DNA of 64,000 nucleotides from CAUZIZ01 sp965218775. GTDB lineage: Bacteria; Acidobacteriota; UBA6911; RPQK01; JAJDTT01. The notes under the pieces were generated by a model, which was given only the letters and a program-made list of their open reading frames with translations, ran no database searches and was not told the DNA's origin. Shown piece by piece: positions 46,601 through 55,300 of this stretch. Each line of letters starts with the position of its first letter. Within the stretch, counting starts at the first letter, position 1. The position numbers and the translations under genes are program-made. The stretch lies in the NCBI GenBank assembly GCA_965218775.1, contig CBDCLS010000004.1, forward strand, positions 1,302,001 to 1,366,000, in the 5' to 3' direction.

Positions 46601-46774
46601 GAGCTCTTCCCCGACCTGGATCTTGCCGATTTCGAAGGCATTCTGAAGGTCCAGAGCAGCGGTCCGGTTAGTGCCATCGTCTTGCAGACGCGAAGTGACC
46701 CCGACCTCGCTTGTACCGAGGCCGGCGCACTCTGTCAGTTTGCAACTCTACCCGTCGCTCGCTTGCTGAACTAA
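43619..46774 (+). CDS. Large secreted protein: beta-propeller, calcium-binding motifs and two C-terminal repeats
   Basis: 1051 residues from the TTG at 43619, which has the ribosome site AAGGAAGAG; the frame runs further upstream but without coding signs. A signal peptide covers about residues 6-30. Next come propeller-like repeats (SLTPDGSKLVIS, PEVSPDGSKVLFT, GTWSPTGQQIAFSS) like TolB/WD40. Asp-rich motifs FDNDGDGVPEEEEDG, EDANEDGVPE and DVNDDDEPDF resemble thrombospondin-3/dockerin calcium sites. Two units of about 200 residues follow (starting FAQFGDGGG near 610 and FPHFGKGGD near 828), the second ending at the C-terminus. Likely extracellular or surface bound; function unknown. Confidence 0.8.
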   Translation: MRYHQGLLLPVLVAMLVAVGSLEGFSVLHAGVRLGRMKEVDASDRGTLPRTGTPPQERQVTDAPTNEDLPSWKNVGQTIAYIIGSQQFGTGTAIGLVQADGSAERVAAFGPPSIFNFAGSLSWVGSSNQLMLAETVNLSEYLTFDTSQVPFVRVALDGGDEAFGLKLSTVFLGGWWVKVSRDGSTVAWRVSSRGRCGLTQIRVASFDQLNGQDADSVGSVLLEGVCESLERPLFIDGFSLTPDGSKLVISLPPEGEEGTFDILGGVPLDLYMYSTAGSGAAVRMTTSGETAGFRNYLPEVSPDGSKVLFTHIDATTGRIYSVKLDGSELTQMTERQAFSGTWSPTGQQIAFSSSDGVGGARNTNIYVTGMPTCDSDPSMMTPIEGEDWTGQPRFDNDGDGVPEEEEDGVGIMSMGSMTMVCSPFGRAGEAMVMDPDPLTGHSGAFMYFRDYSGHRLKFTVEVTSYDENYRPLEMQVTEERIVDGSVTQTKMGRIFPEDANEDGVPEAVSGEMMEMIPAQTGPLGIGRVTFDLIQMDVNDDDEPDFVTIPWAMAGMLGIRTSGEMAVPQIFLPLGDTTGDGHNDSPGFLDPVLPQLPLVAGPIDPPLVFKLHFAQFGDGGGLSSRIILFNLHNGKEADVTIELRDDNGDLLQVDLNGAEVNGQLDLQIPAGGARVLKSDGAGAVQTGSVWVTSDRPLAGVILFAGPTGVAGVGNGQLTRRFLAPIRGFASRGERTGIAVASQQSSPVEINLTLFRLSQQVGEATINLPANGHLARFGDELFPGLEFEDSTDLLVGEASGEVVATVLQTRPGEFITLPVSSESGGDLTQYFPHFGKGGDLLASEIILVNLTSDPASANLKVTGDDGKPLTLNLNAQPVVGNLDLDLEGLGTAFLTTEQSGEVQSGAISVQADQRIAGVIVFGGAVGAAGVGASPSFHNGFVAFVEGDQAPSGIAVTNLQDANPVDLTVRLFSLDGQLLETVQVALPAGGHLARFLSELFPDLDLADFEGILKVQSSGPVSAIVLQTRSDPDLACTEAGALCQFATLPVARLLN

Positions 46775-46953
46775 GGGTTCGCTCAAGAATAGACTTCGCA
46801 GAGTCGGCGCTCAGATTCGTACCAGATTTGGTCGCGAACGGTTGAGCGAAACCGCAGACTGAAGTTTCTTTCTCGAATGATCCGGCTCGCAGCCTGGGGC
46901 GACACTAACCTGATACTTCATTTGGAGTCTTACACGACGCAGCTCGCAGACCG

Positions 46954-46980
46954 CCAACCCCTCGCTTGCGCTTCAGGCTT
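46954..46980 (+). repeat. 27-base dispersed repeat, copy 3
   Basis: Identical to the copy at 19497-19523 (starts CCAACCCCTCGCTTGC). Confidence 0.65.
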
Positions 46981-47046
46981 TCACGAATCGAGCAGTTTCT
47001 TTTCTGTACGATCCGGCGCAGCCGGTGGCGGGGCTAGGCTGATCCC

Positions 47047-47151
47047 ATAAGAACACGGCCTCCTCGTCGATGAGTCCCCAGACTCGTCTGAACTCCGGGC
47101 CAACCTACTGCTCAATAGCAGTTGGCCCTGACGAGGAGGCCGTGTTCTTAT
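47047..47151. repeat. 105-bp inverted-repeat element with two internal hairpins
   Basis: Perfect 22-base terminal inverted repeats (47047-47068 begins ATAAGAACACGG; 47130-47151 ends CCGTGTTCTTAT). Inside are two stems, GATGAGTC-CCCA-GACTCGTC (one wobble pair) and GGGCCAAC-...-GTTGGCCC with an inner CTGCT-CAAT-AGCAG. Folded, it would form a three-way junction. It could be a miniature mobile element or a structured RNA or DNA site. No second copy in this window. Confidence 0.75.
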
Positions 47152-47331
47152 AGATGAAACTTCATTTCCAGATTTGGATGGGAAAAGAACATAACTCATT
47201 GATTTAAATATGGTTGAAGCATGCTACAGGCGAATACCCCAAATCTGGTTTCGGATGCCAGCTCTCTTTCTCGATCCGGCTCGCAGCAGTCGCGTTGGTC
47301 TGGAGATCTGACCGTTGTCGGAGCCTGCTTT

Positions 47332-47349
47332 AGCCCGCTGAAGCGGGCT
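47332..47349. terminator. Perfect hairpin AGCCCGCT-GA-AGCGGGCT
   Basis: Eight-base perfect stem with a two-base spacer, no T-run on either side. May be a REP-like hairpin or a weak terminator. Confidence 0.4.
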
Positions 47350-47544
47350 TCTGCATAGGGTTGCCTGCAGGAAAACCTTCTGATCAGGTGATGAATTCGG
47401 AAGTAGAGAACAGTTTCTTTCTGGAATGGTGCCAGCGCTTCCTGGGGACGGGAGTGATGCGCGCGCAGGACACGAATAATCTGCATCGAATGTGATTGAC
47501 TTGAGCTGCCGACCGAAGCCTTTCTCTAGACCCCTCCCGGTCTT

Positions 47545-48069
47545 ATGGTGGAGCCTTTTATGGGCCTTGATACCCCAGAAATTACAGTTTTGATCAGTAC
47601 TTATAATGATCGATCGTTCGTTCAGAAGAAGCTTGGCGAAATTCAGGGGCAGACGGCTTTTGAGCGCGCTGAGTTCATCTTTATTGAGTCTGCATCTCCT
47701 GGTAAAGAACGCGAGCTGCTGCAACCTTTTTGTCTTGATCACGACAATTGTAATCTCATTACTCTGGATGAGCGTGTTGGACTGTACCGTGCTTGGAACA
47801 TCGGGTGGGAGACTTCTGCCGCACCGCTAGTGTGTATTTCGAACATGGATGATGCGATGCATCCAAGGCTATTGGAGTGCGTGTTGGATGAGATACCTAA
47901 GAGTAATTTCGATCTGCTCTCGGTTTTAATCGCAAAGCAAGGTATTGATTCTAGCTGGAACTCGTTCGCGCCAACTCGACTAAAACAGCTTGCCTTGAGC
48001 ACACGTCCTGGCCCGTTCTTTGTGTGGCGTAGGGATCTAAAAAATGATTTTGGTATGTTCGATGGTTAA
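47545..48069 (+). pseudogene. Glycosyltransferase family 2, 3' end removed by IS256 element
   Basis: The N-terminal GT2 domain is clear: EITVLISTYNDRS, FIESASPG, NLITLDERVGLYRAWN, and ISNMDD at the position of the DxD motif. The frame stops at GMFDG-stop exactly at the edge of the IS, where GT2 proteins normally continue. The DNA is visibly AT-richer than its neighbours, suggesting recent transfer. ATG 47545 or ATG 47560 could be the start. Original size was probably about 280 residues or more. Confidence 0.8.
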
Positions 48070-49292
48070 GCAACCGTTTTTCTGTAATTTTCTTTAGGGC
48101 CTGTAGGGAAGAATTGCTCCACTTGTGTTTTCCAGCCGGCCAGGTTCAGGTATTGCCGGCCGGTTAACCACTCCTCGTGTATCTCTGCAAGCACAGCCGA
48201 GATGAGCCGCAGCGCCGACGCTTCGTGGGGAAAGATTCCCACCACCCGGGTTCGTCTCCGGATCTCCCGGTGCAGTCTCTCCAGTCCGTTGATGGTTCGG
48301 ATCCTTCGCCACCAGCTCCTCGGAAAATCAAACACTGTCAGCCCTTCATCCACGTTCTCTTCCAGCCAGCTCACGAACTCCGGTGCAATCTTTTCGAACT
48401 TCTTGACGACTTTACCCTTGAGCTCCTCGGCATCTTCTCGAGACGGGGCATCGAAAATGTCCCGCATGGCCTGGGCGATGCGGGGCTTGTCCTCTTTGCG
48501 GCGAGCATATTGTTGGGCGTTTTTACTCAGGTGAAACTGACAACGGTTCCAGGGCACCGACGGATAAACTGCCCGCCTGGCCGCCTTCAGTCCTTCGTGA
48601 TCGTCACTGACAAACAGCTCGACCCCTCTCAGTCCACGCTTGTGCAGATCTCCCAGAAACCCTCGCCAATGCACCTCCGCTTCACTGATCCTGGTGCTCA
48701 GACCCAACACCTCCCGCGTTCCGAAACGATTGACTCCTATGGCTTTCAGGATGGCCACGTCCTGCACCCTGCCGCCTCTTCGAACCTTCTCGTAGTGGGC
48801 ATCCAGATACACGATCGGATACTCTCCCAGCTCCCGGCTTCGAAACTCTTCCAGCTCTTCGTCCAGCATCCCGGCCACTCTCGAGACCTGGGTGGCCGAG
48901 ATCTCCAACCCACACAGCTGCTCCGTGATCTCGGTGACTTTCCTCGTCGAGACTCCCATCACATACATCTCGGCAATGGCCAGCTTCAGGGCCTTCTCCG
49001 AACGGCAACCCCTCTCCAGCGACTTGGGATAAAACCTCAACCCACGCACCTGTGGAATCTCCAAGTGCAGCTCTCCCACTCGAGTCTGAATCCGCTTGCC
49101 TTTGAATCCGTTTCGATAGCCTCGCCGACTGGCTGTTCTCTCGTACGCTTCCGCTCCCAGAAACTCGCTTCTTTCCAACTGCATGGCCACGTTGAACAGC
49201 TTCTCCAGGATTCCTCGAAAGGCTTCTGTTCCTTCCTCGATCAACTCCGCCAGGATCTCCCGTGGTACTCTCTTTTCCAGGTCTGGGTTCAT
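48066..49292 (-). CDS. IS256-family (mutator-type) transposase
   Basis: Complete 408-residue transposase. The catalytic positions are visible in YLDAHYEKVR, FVSDDHEGLKAA with the following CQFHLSKN, and NGLERLHREIRRRTRVVG. The stop codon lies at the very end of the element, partly outside the inverted repeat. Confidence 0.93.
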   Translation of the reverse strand: MNPDLEKRVPREILAELIEEGTEAFRGILEKLFNVAMQLERSEFLGAEAYERTASRRGYRNGFKGKRIQTRVGELHLEIPQVRGLRFYPKSLERGCRSEKALKLAIAEMYVMGVSTRKVTEITEQLCGLEISATQVSRVAGMLDEELEEFRSRELGEYPIVYLDAHYEKVRRGGRVQDVAILKAIGVNRFGTREVLGLSTRISEAEVHWRGFLGDLHKRGLRGVELFVSDDHEGLKAARRAVYPSVPWNRCQFHLSKNAQQYARRKEDKPRIAQAMRDIFDAPSREDAEELKGKVVKKFEKIAPEFVSWLEENVDEGLTVFDFPRSWWRRIRTINGLERLHREIRRRTRVVGIFPHEASALRLISAVLAEIHEEWLTGRQYLNLAGWKTQVEQFFPTGPKENYRKTVA

Positions 49293-49397
49293 TTGATTCT
49301 CCTTGCCAGATAGACGTTTCTGTTTTTGGAGAATCCTGTCCCAGACCTCTGTCTTTCCGACCCAGGCCTGACCAGAATTTACAGAAAAGAAGTTACG
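48066..49397 (-). mobile_element. IS256-family insertion sequence
   Basis: Imperfect inverted ends: left GCAACCGTTTTTCTGTAA at about 48070, right (complement) GTAACTTCTTTTCTGTAA at about 49396. The outer boundaries are uncertain by about four bases. No 8-9 base target duplication joins the two flanks, which belong to unrelated genes (GT2 at left, polyketide synthase at right). Confidence 0.85.
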
Positions 49398-52300
49398 CTA
49401 CTCTTCGAGATGGGGATTATCGAGGCGACGCGCCACGCAGTGACACGGGAAACCTAAATGGGAAGCGTCGGCGGCCAGGACCTCCCAATGTCCCAGATGT
49501 CCCGAGACAAAGATGTAGGGAGATTCCAATCGTTTCAGTTCCTCCCCGATCGAGTCACTCTCGGGAGCAACCTCGATCGAGTATCCTCCGCCGGCCGAGC
49601 GGGATCTGATTAGAAAGTCGAGAAACATCTTGCCGAGATGTCCGTACATCTTGCGCAGCGTGGGCCTGTGGTCGCCAGGGCCAAAGGCGAGTTCGAGATT
49701 GTGAAATGCCCTGCGCCGATGTCGCGTAAGTAATCCGGAGGCCAGCGGCGGCAAGAGTCGTGAAGCCACAGTTTCTGCGACTTGGGGCGGCAGAGAACCG
49801 ATCAGTGAGCACATGCCTCGGGCCAGCGCATACTCAGAAAGACTTCTGAGTCTCGAACGTCGATTCCTAACGCCGCGCCTGGGCGCCTCGTCTCCAACGA
49901 TCTGCCCCCGATTATTCATGGCGGTCGCCATCGCTCTGGACTCGCGAATCGGCTGTCGAGCCCCTGGGGGCACCATCGGAAGTTGCGGCGGACTCTCGCT
50001 CGTCGTTGTTTTTCCGTCATCACTGCTGCGCTGCTTGACCAGGAAGGTGGCGATCTGGGTGAGACTCGGCCCTTTCAGAAGCTCCACCGTCGGCAGGCTG
50101 AGAACCAGTTCCGTCTCGACCCAGTTGCGGAGTTCCAGCCCCATCAGTGAGTCCATTCCCAGTTCGGTCACCGGCTTGCTTCTATCCAACTTCTCGGAGT
50201 TTTTCCCCAAAAGGCGCCCCAGGGTTTCCAGAAGCAGATCTTCGAACAAGAACTGCCTCTCCTCGACAGGAGTCGAACTGATCCTAGAAAGAAAATCGCT
50301 GGATCGAGCTTCCTGGCCGCCGCTGGCGTGGGCCGGGACCAGACGCTTTACGCGATTCGGGACCCAGGAGGCCCCGGAAGCATCCCATCGCTGCCAGTCC
50401 ATCTTGAAGACCGCAGCATGAACCGCATTTTCGCGCAGAGACTTCCCCAGCATAGTAAGGGCGCGCCGCGGATTGATGCCGAGCACCCCCATCGACTCCA
50501 TCCCGCTCAGAGCTTCCGGGTTCCTCGAGGCGTACCCAACCTCCTTGATCACGCCCCAGGCCACCGAGGTTGCCGCCTGTCGCTGTTGCCGTCGAAAGCT
50601 CGCCAGTCCGTCCAGGAAGGCGTTGGCCGACGCATACGCGGCCTGACCGGCATGCCCGATAAAGGCGGCCAACGAGGAAAAGACCACGAAGTAGTCGAGC
50701 GGACAGTGGGTTGTCTGGCAATGCAAATTCCAGGCCCCTTGCAGCTTGGGCTTCCAGACCTTCAGTAGACGATCTCGAGAGAGGTTTCGAGTGATGGAAT
50801 CGTCGAAGACGGCTGCCGCATGGAAGACGCCACGGAGGGGCGGAGCACTCTTTTCGACCCGCCTCAGCACCCGAGTCAGATCTTCTGCGTCAGCGACATC
50901 TGCATACTCGACAGCGACCTGGGCCCCCCGGCCCTCGAGTTTCGCGATCCTCGAGGCGCTCTCAGATGAGGGCGGGTTTCGTCCCAACAGAACAAGATGA
51001 CCGCCACCCTGGTCGACGATCCAGCTGGCGGCTTCCAACCCGAAGCCGCCCAGCCCTCCCGTGACCAGATAGGTCCCGTCTTCCCGGAAACGGAGCGGAG
51101 TTGCCAGACTGGTTGAGGGAGGCGGCGCCTCAACAGTGGAGAGCACCAACTTCCCGATGTGCCGTGCCCTGGCCATGCTCTTGAGCGCGGCGGGTGCCTC
51201 CGCGACGGGAAACACGCGGTAAGGGATTGGCCGTAGATCTCCGGTACCAAACCCCTCCAGGATCTCCGCACTGAGTTCGCGGATCAAGTCCGGTTGCTGT
51301 CTCAAGATCGCGTTCATGTCGATCGACGTGAAGGCCAGCTGTTTGCGGAACGGTCGCAGGCGAACTGGACGGTCCAGGTAGATATCACGCTTTCCGATTT
51401 CCAGGAATCGGCCATTTTCTCTCAATACCGAGAGTCCCAGATCGATGGCGTCTCCGGCCAGCGAGTTGAGCACCAGGTCGATACCCTCCCCGGCAGTGCG
51501 CTCCATGATCTCATCAGCGAAGGTGAGCGTCCTGGAGTCCATCACTTCAGACAGGCCCAGCAACTGCAGGAAATGCCGTTTCTCGGGAGTCCCCGCGGTG
51601 GCGAAGATTTCTGCCCTTTTTTGGCGAGCCAACTGGATCGCCGCCATTCCGACCCCACCGCTCGCCGAATGGATCAGCACCCGCTCTCCGTCTTGTAGAC
51701 GCCCGACGTGGTTGAGTGCATAGTGGGCGGTCAGGAAAGCGATCGGGATCGCTGCTGCCGCCTCCAAGTGGATTCCGTCGGGCACCTTCCAAGCCAGTGT
51801 TGCCGAGGTTGTCACGAAGTTGCCCGCCGCGAAAGGAGGCGCAGCCACCACCCGATCGCCGACTTTCAGCCAGTCCACTTCCGGGCCCAGCCGGACAATC
51901 GTCCCAGCGCATTCCTCTCCCAGAGCTACGGGACCATCCTGCAGTCCCGGATAGATTCCAAGAATTTTCATCAAGTCGGCAAAGTTGATTCCGGTTGCGG
52001 TAGTTTCGATTTCCAACTGGCCCGGACCTGGGGCGACTCGGGGGGCACCGGCCAACACCAGGCGATCGAGGGAACCCGGCTCCGGAATCGTCAACTTGAA
52101 CGGGGTTTGCTCGTGGCTGGAGTGGTTCCCTTTCGGACGGCAACGCTGGTAGCGAGAGACCCAGCGCAGCGAACCTCGCAAGAGAGTCTCGTCCTCTTCG
52201 CCGCTCTCACACAGATCGCGACACAGCGACGCAATTTCAAGCTGACTGGGCTGGTCGCTCAAATCGACACGAGACGGGCGAAATCGAGGATACTCCCGCG

Positions 52301-55300
52301 TGAGGACACGGCCAAATCCCCAGAGCGGAGACTGGACAACATCCGGGGTCGTGCCGTTGGACGCGTGCGCCCCGCGAGTCACGACCCACAATCGTGGCGG
52401 CGGCACAAGCTGAAGGTCGTCCAGGGCGGTCACCAGTTCAGCCAGCCTCATCGAGGCGTCCAGCATCTGATCGACCGGCAGATCCAGCCCCTGGGAGAGC
52501 GTGGGGGAGTTGCGCCCCCAGAGGTAGATCACACCCCGGAGATCCCCGTGAGGGCGGTCCCGATGTTCCAGCAAATCACGAACGTGGGAGTAGACGGGGG
52601 ACTCCGGCGAGTCTCCTCCGTCGGGAGCCCAGAAAGCACCTGCGTTTTCGACCACCAGACATTCTTGGCCAAGCTGCTCGAGCTGCTTGACGATCGACTG
52701 GCCGACACCGCCGTCGTCTGCCAGGATTAACCAGCTGTCAGCCGGCTGATCCGGAAGGCGAGCGATCACGTCCTGGCCTAAACCCGTCCCCTCGGTTCTA
52801 GTCAGACAGGTGAGTCGGAGGTCGCCGACGCTGCCGGTGGCCGCTCGAGCCCAACCTGGCCCTTCAAAGCGCTTCAACAGGTCCACCCCCGGAGGCGATG
52901 GGAGAGGTGGCCGGCTCCGATCAGGCGTGTCCAAAAGCTGGAGCATTCCGAACAGGAACTTCTGGAAGGGTGTCTCAGCCGATCGGCCCAGTACGATCAG
53001 ATCTCCGCCGGGGACCAGCAGATTCCCAATCTGACCCGCTGTCTTCTCGTTTCGGTCGGCTAGGGCAATGTCGGCCACAATGACCACAGAAAAGAAGTTT
53101 GGCGGCAAGCCCTGGTCGATCGGACAGTATTCGCCGTCCAATTCGAGAAAGTTCACCGAGGAGAGGCTCTGCCAACGTTCCTTCAGCACCGTCACGATGT
53201 CGGCAGCAGGATCGGCCACAGTACAGGTCATTTCGGGAGTAGTTTTGTAAAGGATAGGGCGCGCCGAGATGGCGGTTCCGGCACCCAGCAGCAGAATCCT
53301 CACCGGAATCGAGTCCTGATACGCACGCTGTGTGTTGATCAAGGCGTCCAGGAGAAAACCACTCAGTCTCGAGTCGCTGGACCCTTCGGTCAACTCCTCC
53401 ACATCGTCTCGGAGGGTTCCGGTCAGACTCCAGTCGACGGTTTCTCCGCCCAAGGTCAGGCGAAGGTAGTCTAGAATCCGGCAGAAAATCCGAAGCACGG
53501 CCGCCTGGTCGGGGTGGTCCGCCAGCAGGGTCCCGATGACACCTGGGAGTAGCTCGGGAGCCACCGAATCTCGGGGCTGCAGCCATCGCTGACCGGCCCG
53601 GTCCAGCCAGCCAGTCTCGTCAAGAACCGTCAAACAGTGTTCCAGCACACCACCGGGGAACGAGGCTGCCGGTTCCTCTCCCTCCTCCATTTCGGGATCA
53701 CGAAGGGGTGGACCGTCTGGCCAGGCCCCCCGCAGAAGCCGTGCCAGCAAGGGAATCAGGCGATTCTGAGCGTCCTGCCGGAAGTCGGCCTGCTGAACAT
53801 CCAGACCGACGGCTGACGCCTGTGTTGCGGCAGTGGCGACCGCCGAATCGAGGGCCTGCAGCCGGTCCCCGCGCAAAGGAACCCCTGGCAACGCTGGGTC
53901 GAGAAGCCACTCTTGTTGCAGGATGTGTTCGGCGGAGGGGCGGAATCCGCCCTTGTCGGCTTCCTGAAATCGAACTTCTGAGAGCGCTCCCAGCAGCTGG
54001 CCGCTGTCATCATAGAGCCTAAAGTCCGCGACGATACTCACGCGCCCTCTTGCGCGGATCGTCGTGTGACACCAGAACGCCTCATCCAATCTCTGGTGGA
54101 CTCGGACCTCTTGAATCGAAACGGGCAGGAAGAGGCGTGAGTGGGTCGCTTTCCGGGCGACGTGAAAAACCAAGGTCTGTGAACAGCAATCGGTCAGCAC
54201 CGGGTGCAACCAGCACTCCCCGAGTGTACTCGAGATCTCCTGGGGAGCACTGATCCTTCCGAGAGCTTCTTCGCTGCCCGACCAGACTTTCTCGACACCC
54301 CGGAAGGCAGGCCCGTGATCGAGTCCGATATCTTTCAGGTTGGCATAGCCTTCGGCTGGCGCGATCTCGACCGGGCAACGGTTCCGGAGCCGATCCAGAT
54401 TCTCGGTCAGCGCCTGATCACGGGACTCCAGCCGCCGAGTACGAGCAAAACAGCGAGCGGTCCAGGAGGTCTGTCCCGGTCCCCGGGTGTGCAAGGTCAA
54501 CTCTGAGTTTTCAGTTCGTAAAGTCGTACGGATTGAGGTGGGACCCTCGTCGCTTAGAAAGCAGGGACTAGAAACCCTGAATCGCTCGACAATCAGGTCG
54601 CTGGTTTCGAGCACCTGGTTTGCGGCCGAAACAAAGCTCTCGAGGAACAGCGCCGCCGGCAAGATGACCTCTCCGCGGACACGATGATCCGAGAAAAGAC
54701 CTTCCAGGTCTTCTCTACCGAGACTCAATGTCCAACTGGGTTCCGGACCCGGCTGAGGGCGACCGAGAAACTGATGCAGCGGCGCGAGCCGGTGCTGTCG
54801 GCCTTCCTCCGGCTCGGCCCAGAAACTCTCCCCTTGCCAGGGGTAGGTGGGAAGCCGGGTGAGCTTCCCGGTGGGTAAGAGCTTCTCCCAGCGCACGGGG
54901 AACCCGAGTGTGTAAAGCTGGCCGAGGGACGAAAGTGCCGCCTGCCGATCCGGCACCGAGGGCTCCAGAGTCGGCACGACCGTCACTGCTCTCCTTCCCT
55001 GCGCGGCACAATCCAGGATCGAACTGGCCAGCACCGGTTCTGGCCCTAGCTCAACATAGACACTCTCTCGCTGCAGCAGGAGCTCGCCGATCGCGTCGCC
55101 GAATCGAACCGGCTCGCGTACATTCCTCCACCAGTAGTCGGCGTCCAGTTCGGTGCCGTCGACCTTCCTGCCCAGCACGGTCGAGACCATCGGGATCGTG
55201 CAGGGTTGCGGCCGCAGATTCGTCAATGATCCACGCAGAAGGTCTCGGACGGGTTCCATCATCGGACTGTGGAAGGAGTATTCCAGCGGCAGAAAGCGAC

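Larger units (their letters stand above)
46850..47460. repeat. Cluster of degenerate repeats in a long non-coding region
   Basis: Four diverged copies of a block like AGTTTCTTTCTCGAATG followed by ATCCGGCTCGCAGCC occur near 46863, 46990, 47265 and 47410. The block resembles the tail of the dispersed repeat family (copies A and C). The region from 46775 to 47544 has no gene I can support; it holds this cluster, a 27-base repeat, a 105-base inverted-repeat element and a hairpin. Confidence 0.5.

Noticed and set aside
47047..47151. Integron attC site
   Set aside because: The inner stems contain GGCCAAC and GTTGGCC, which resemble attC core sites but break the RYYYAAC/GTTRRRY consensus, and they are inside the element, not at its ends. 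The ends are perfect inverted repeats and no integrase or cassette is near.
48177..49313. 378-codon forward open frame over the IS256 element
   Set aside because: It is antisense to the transposase and has no recognisable protein features.
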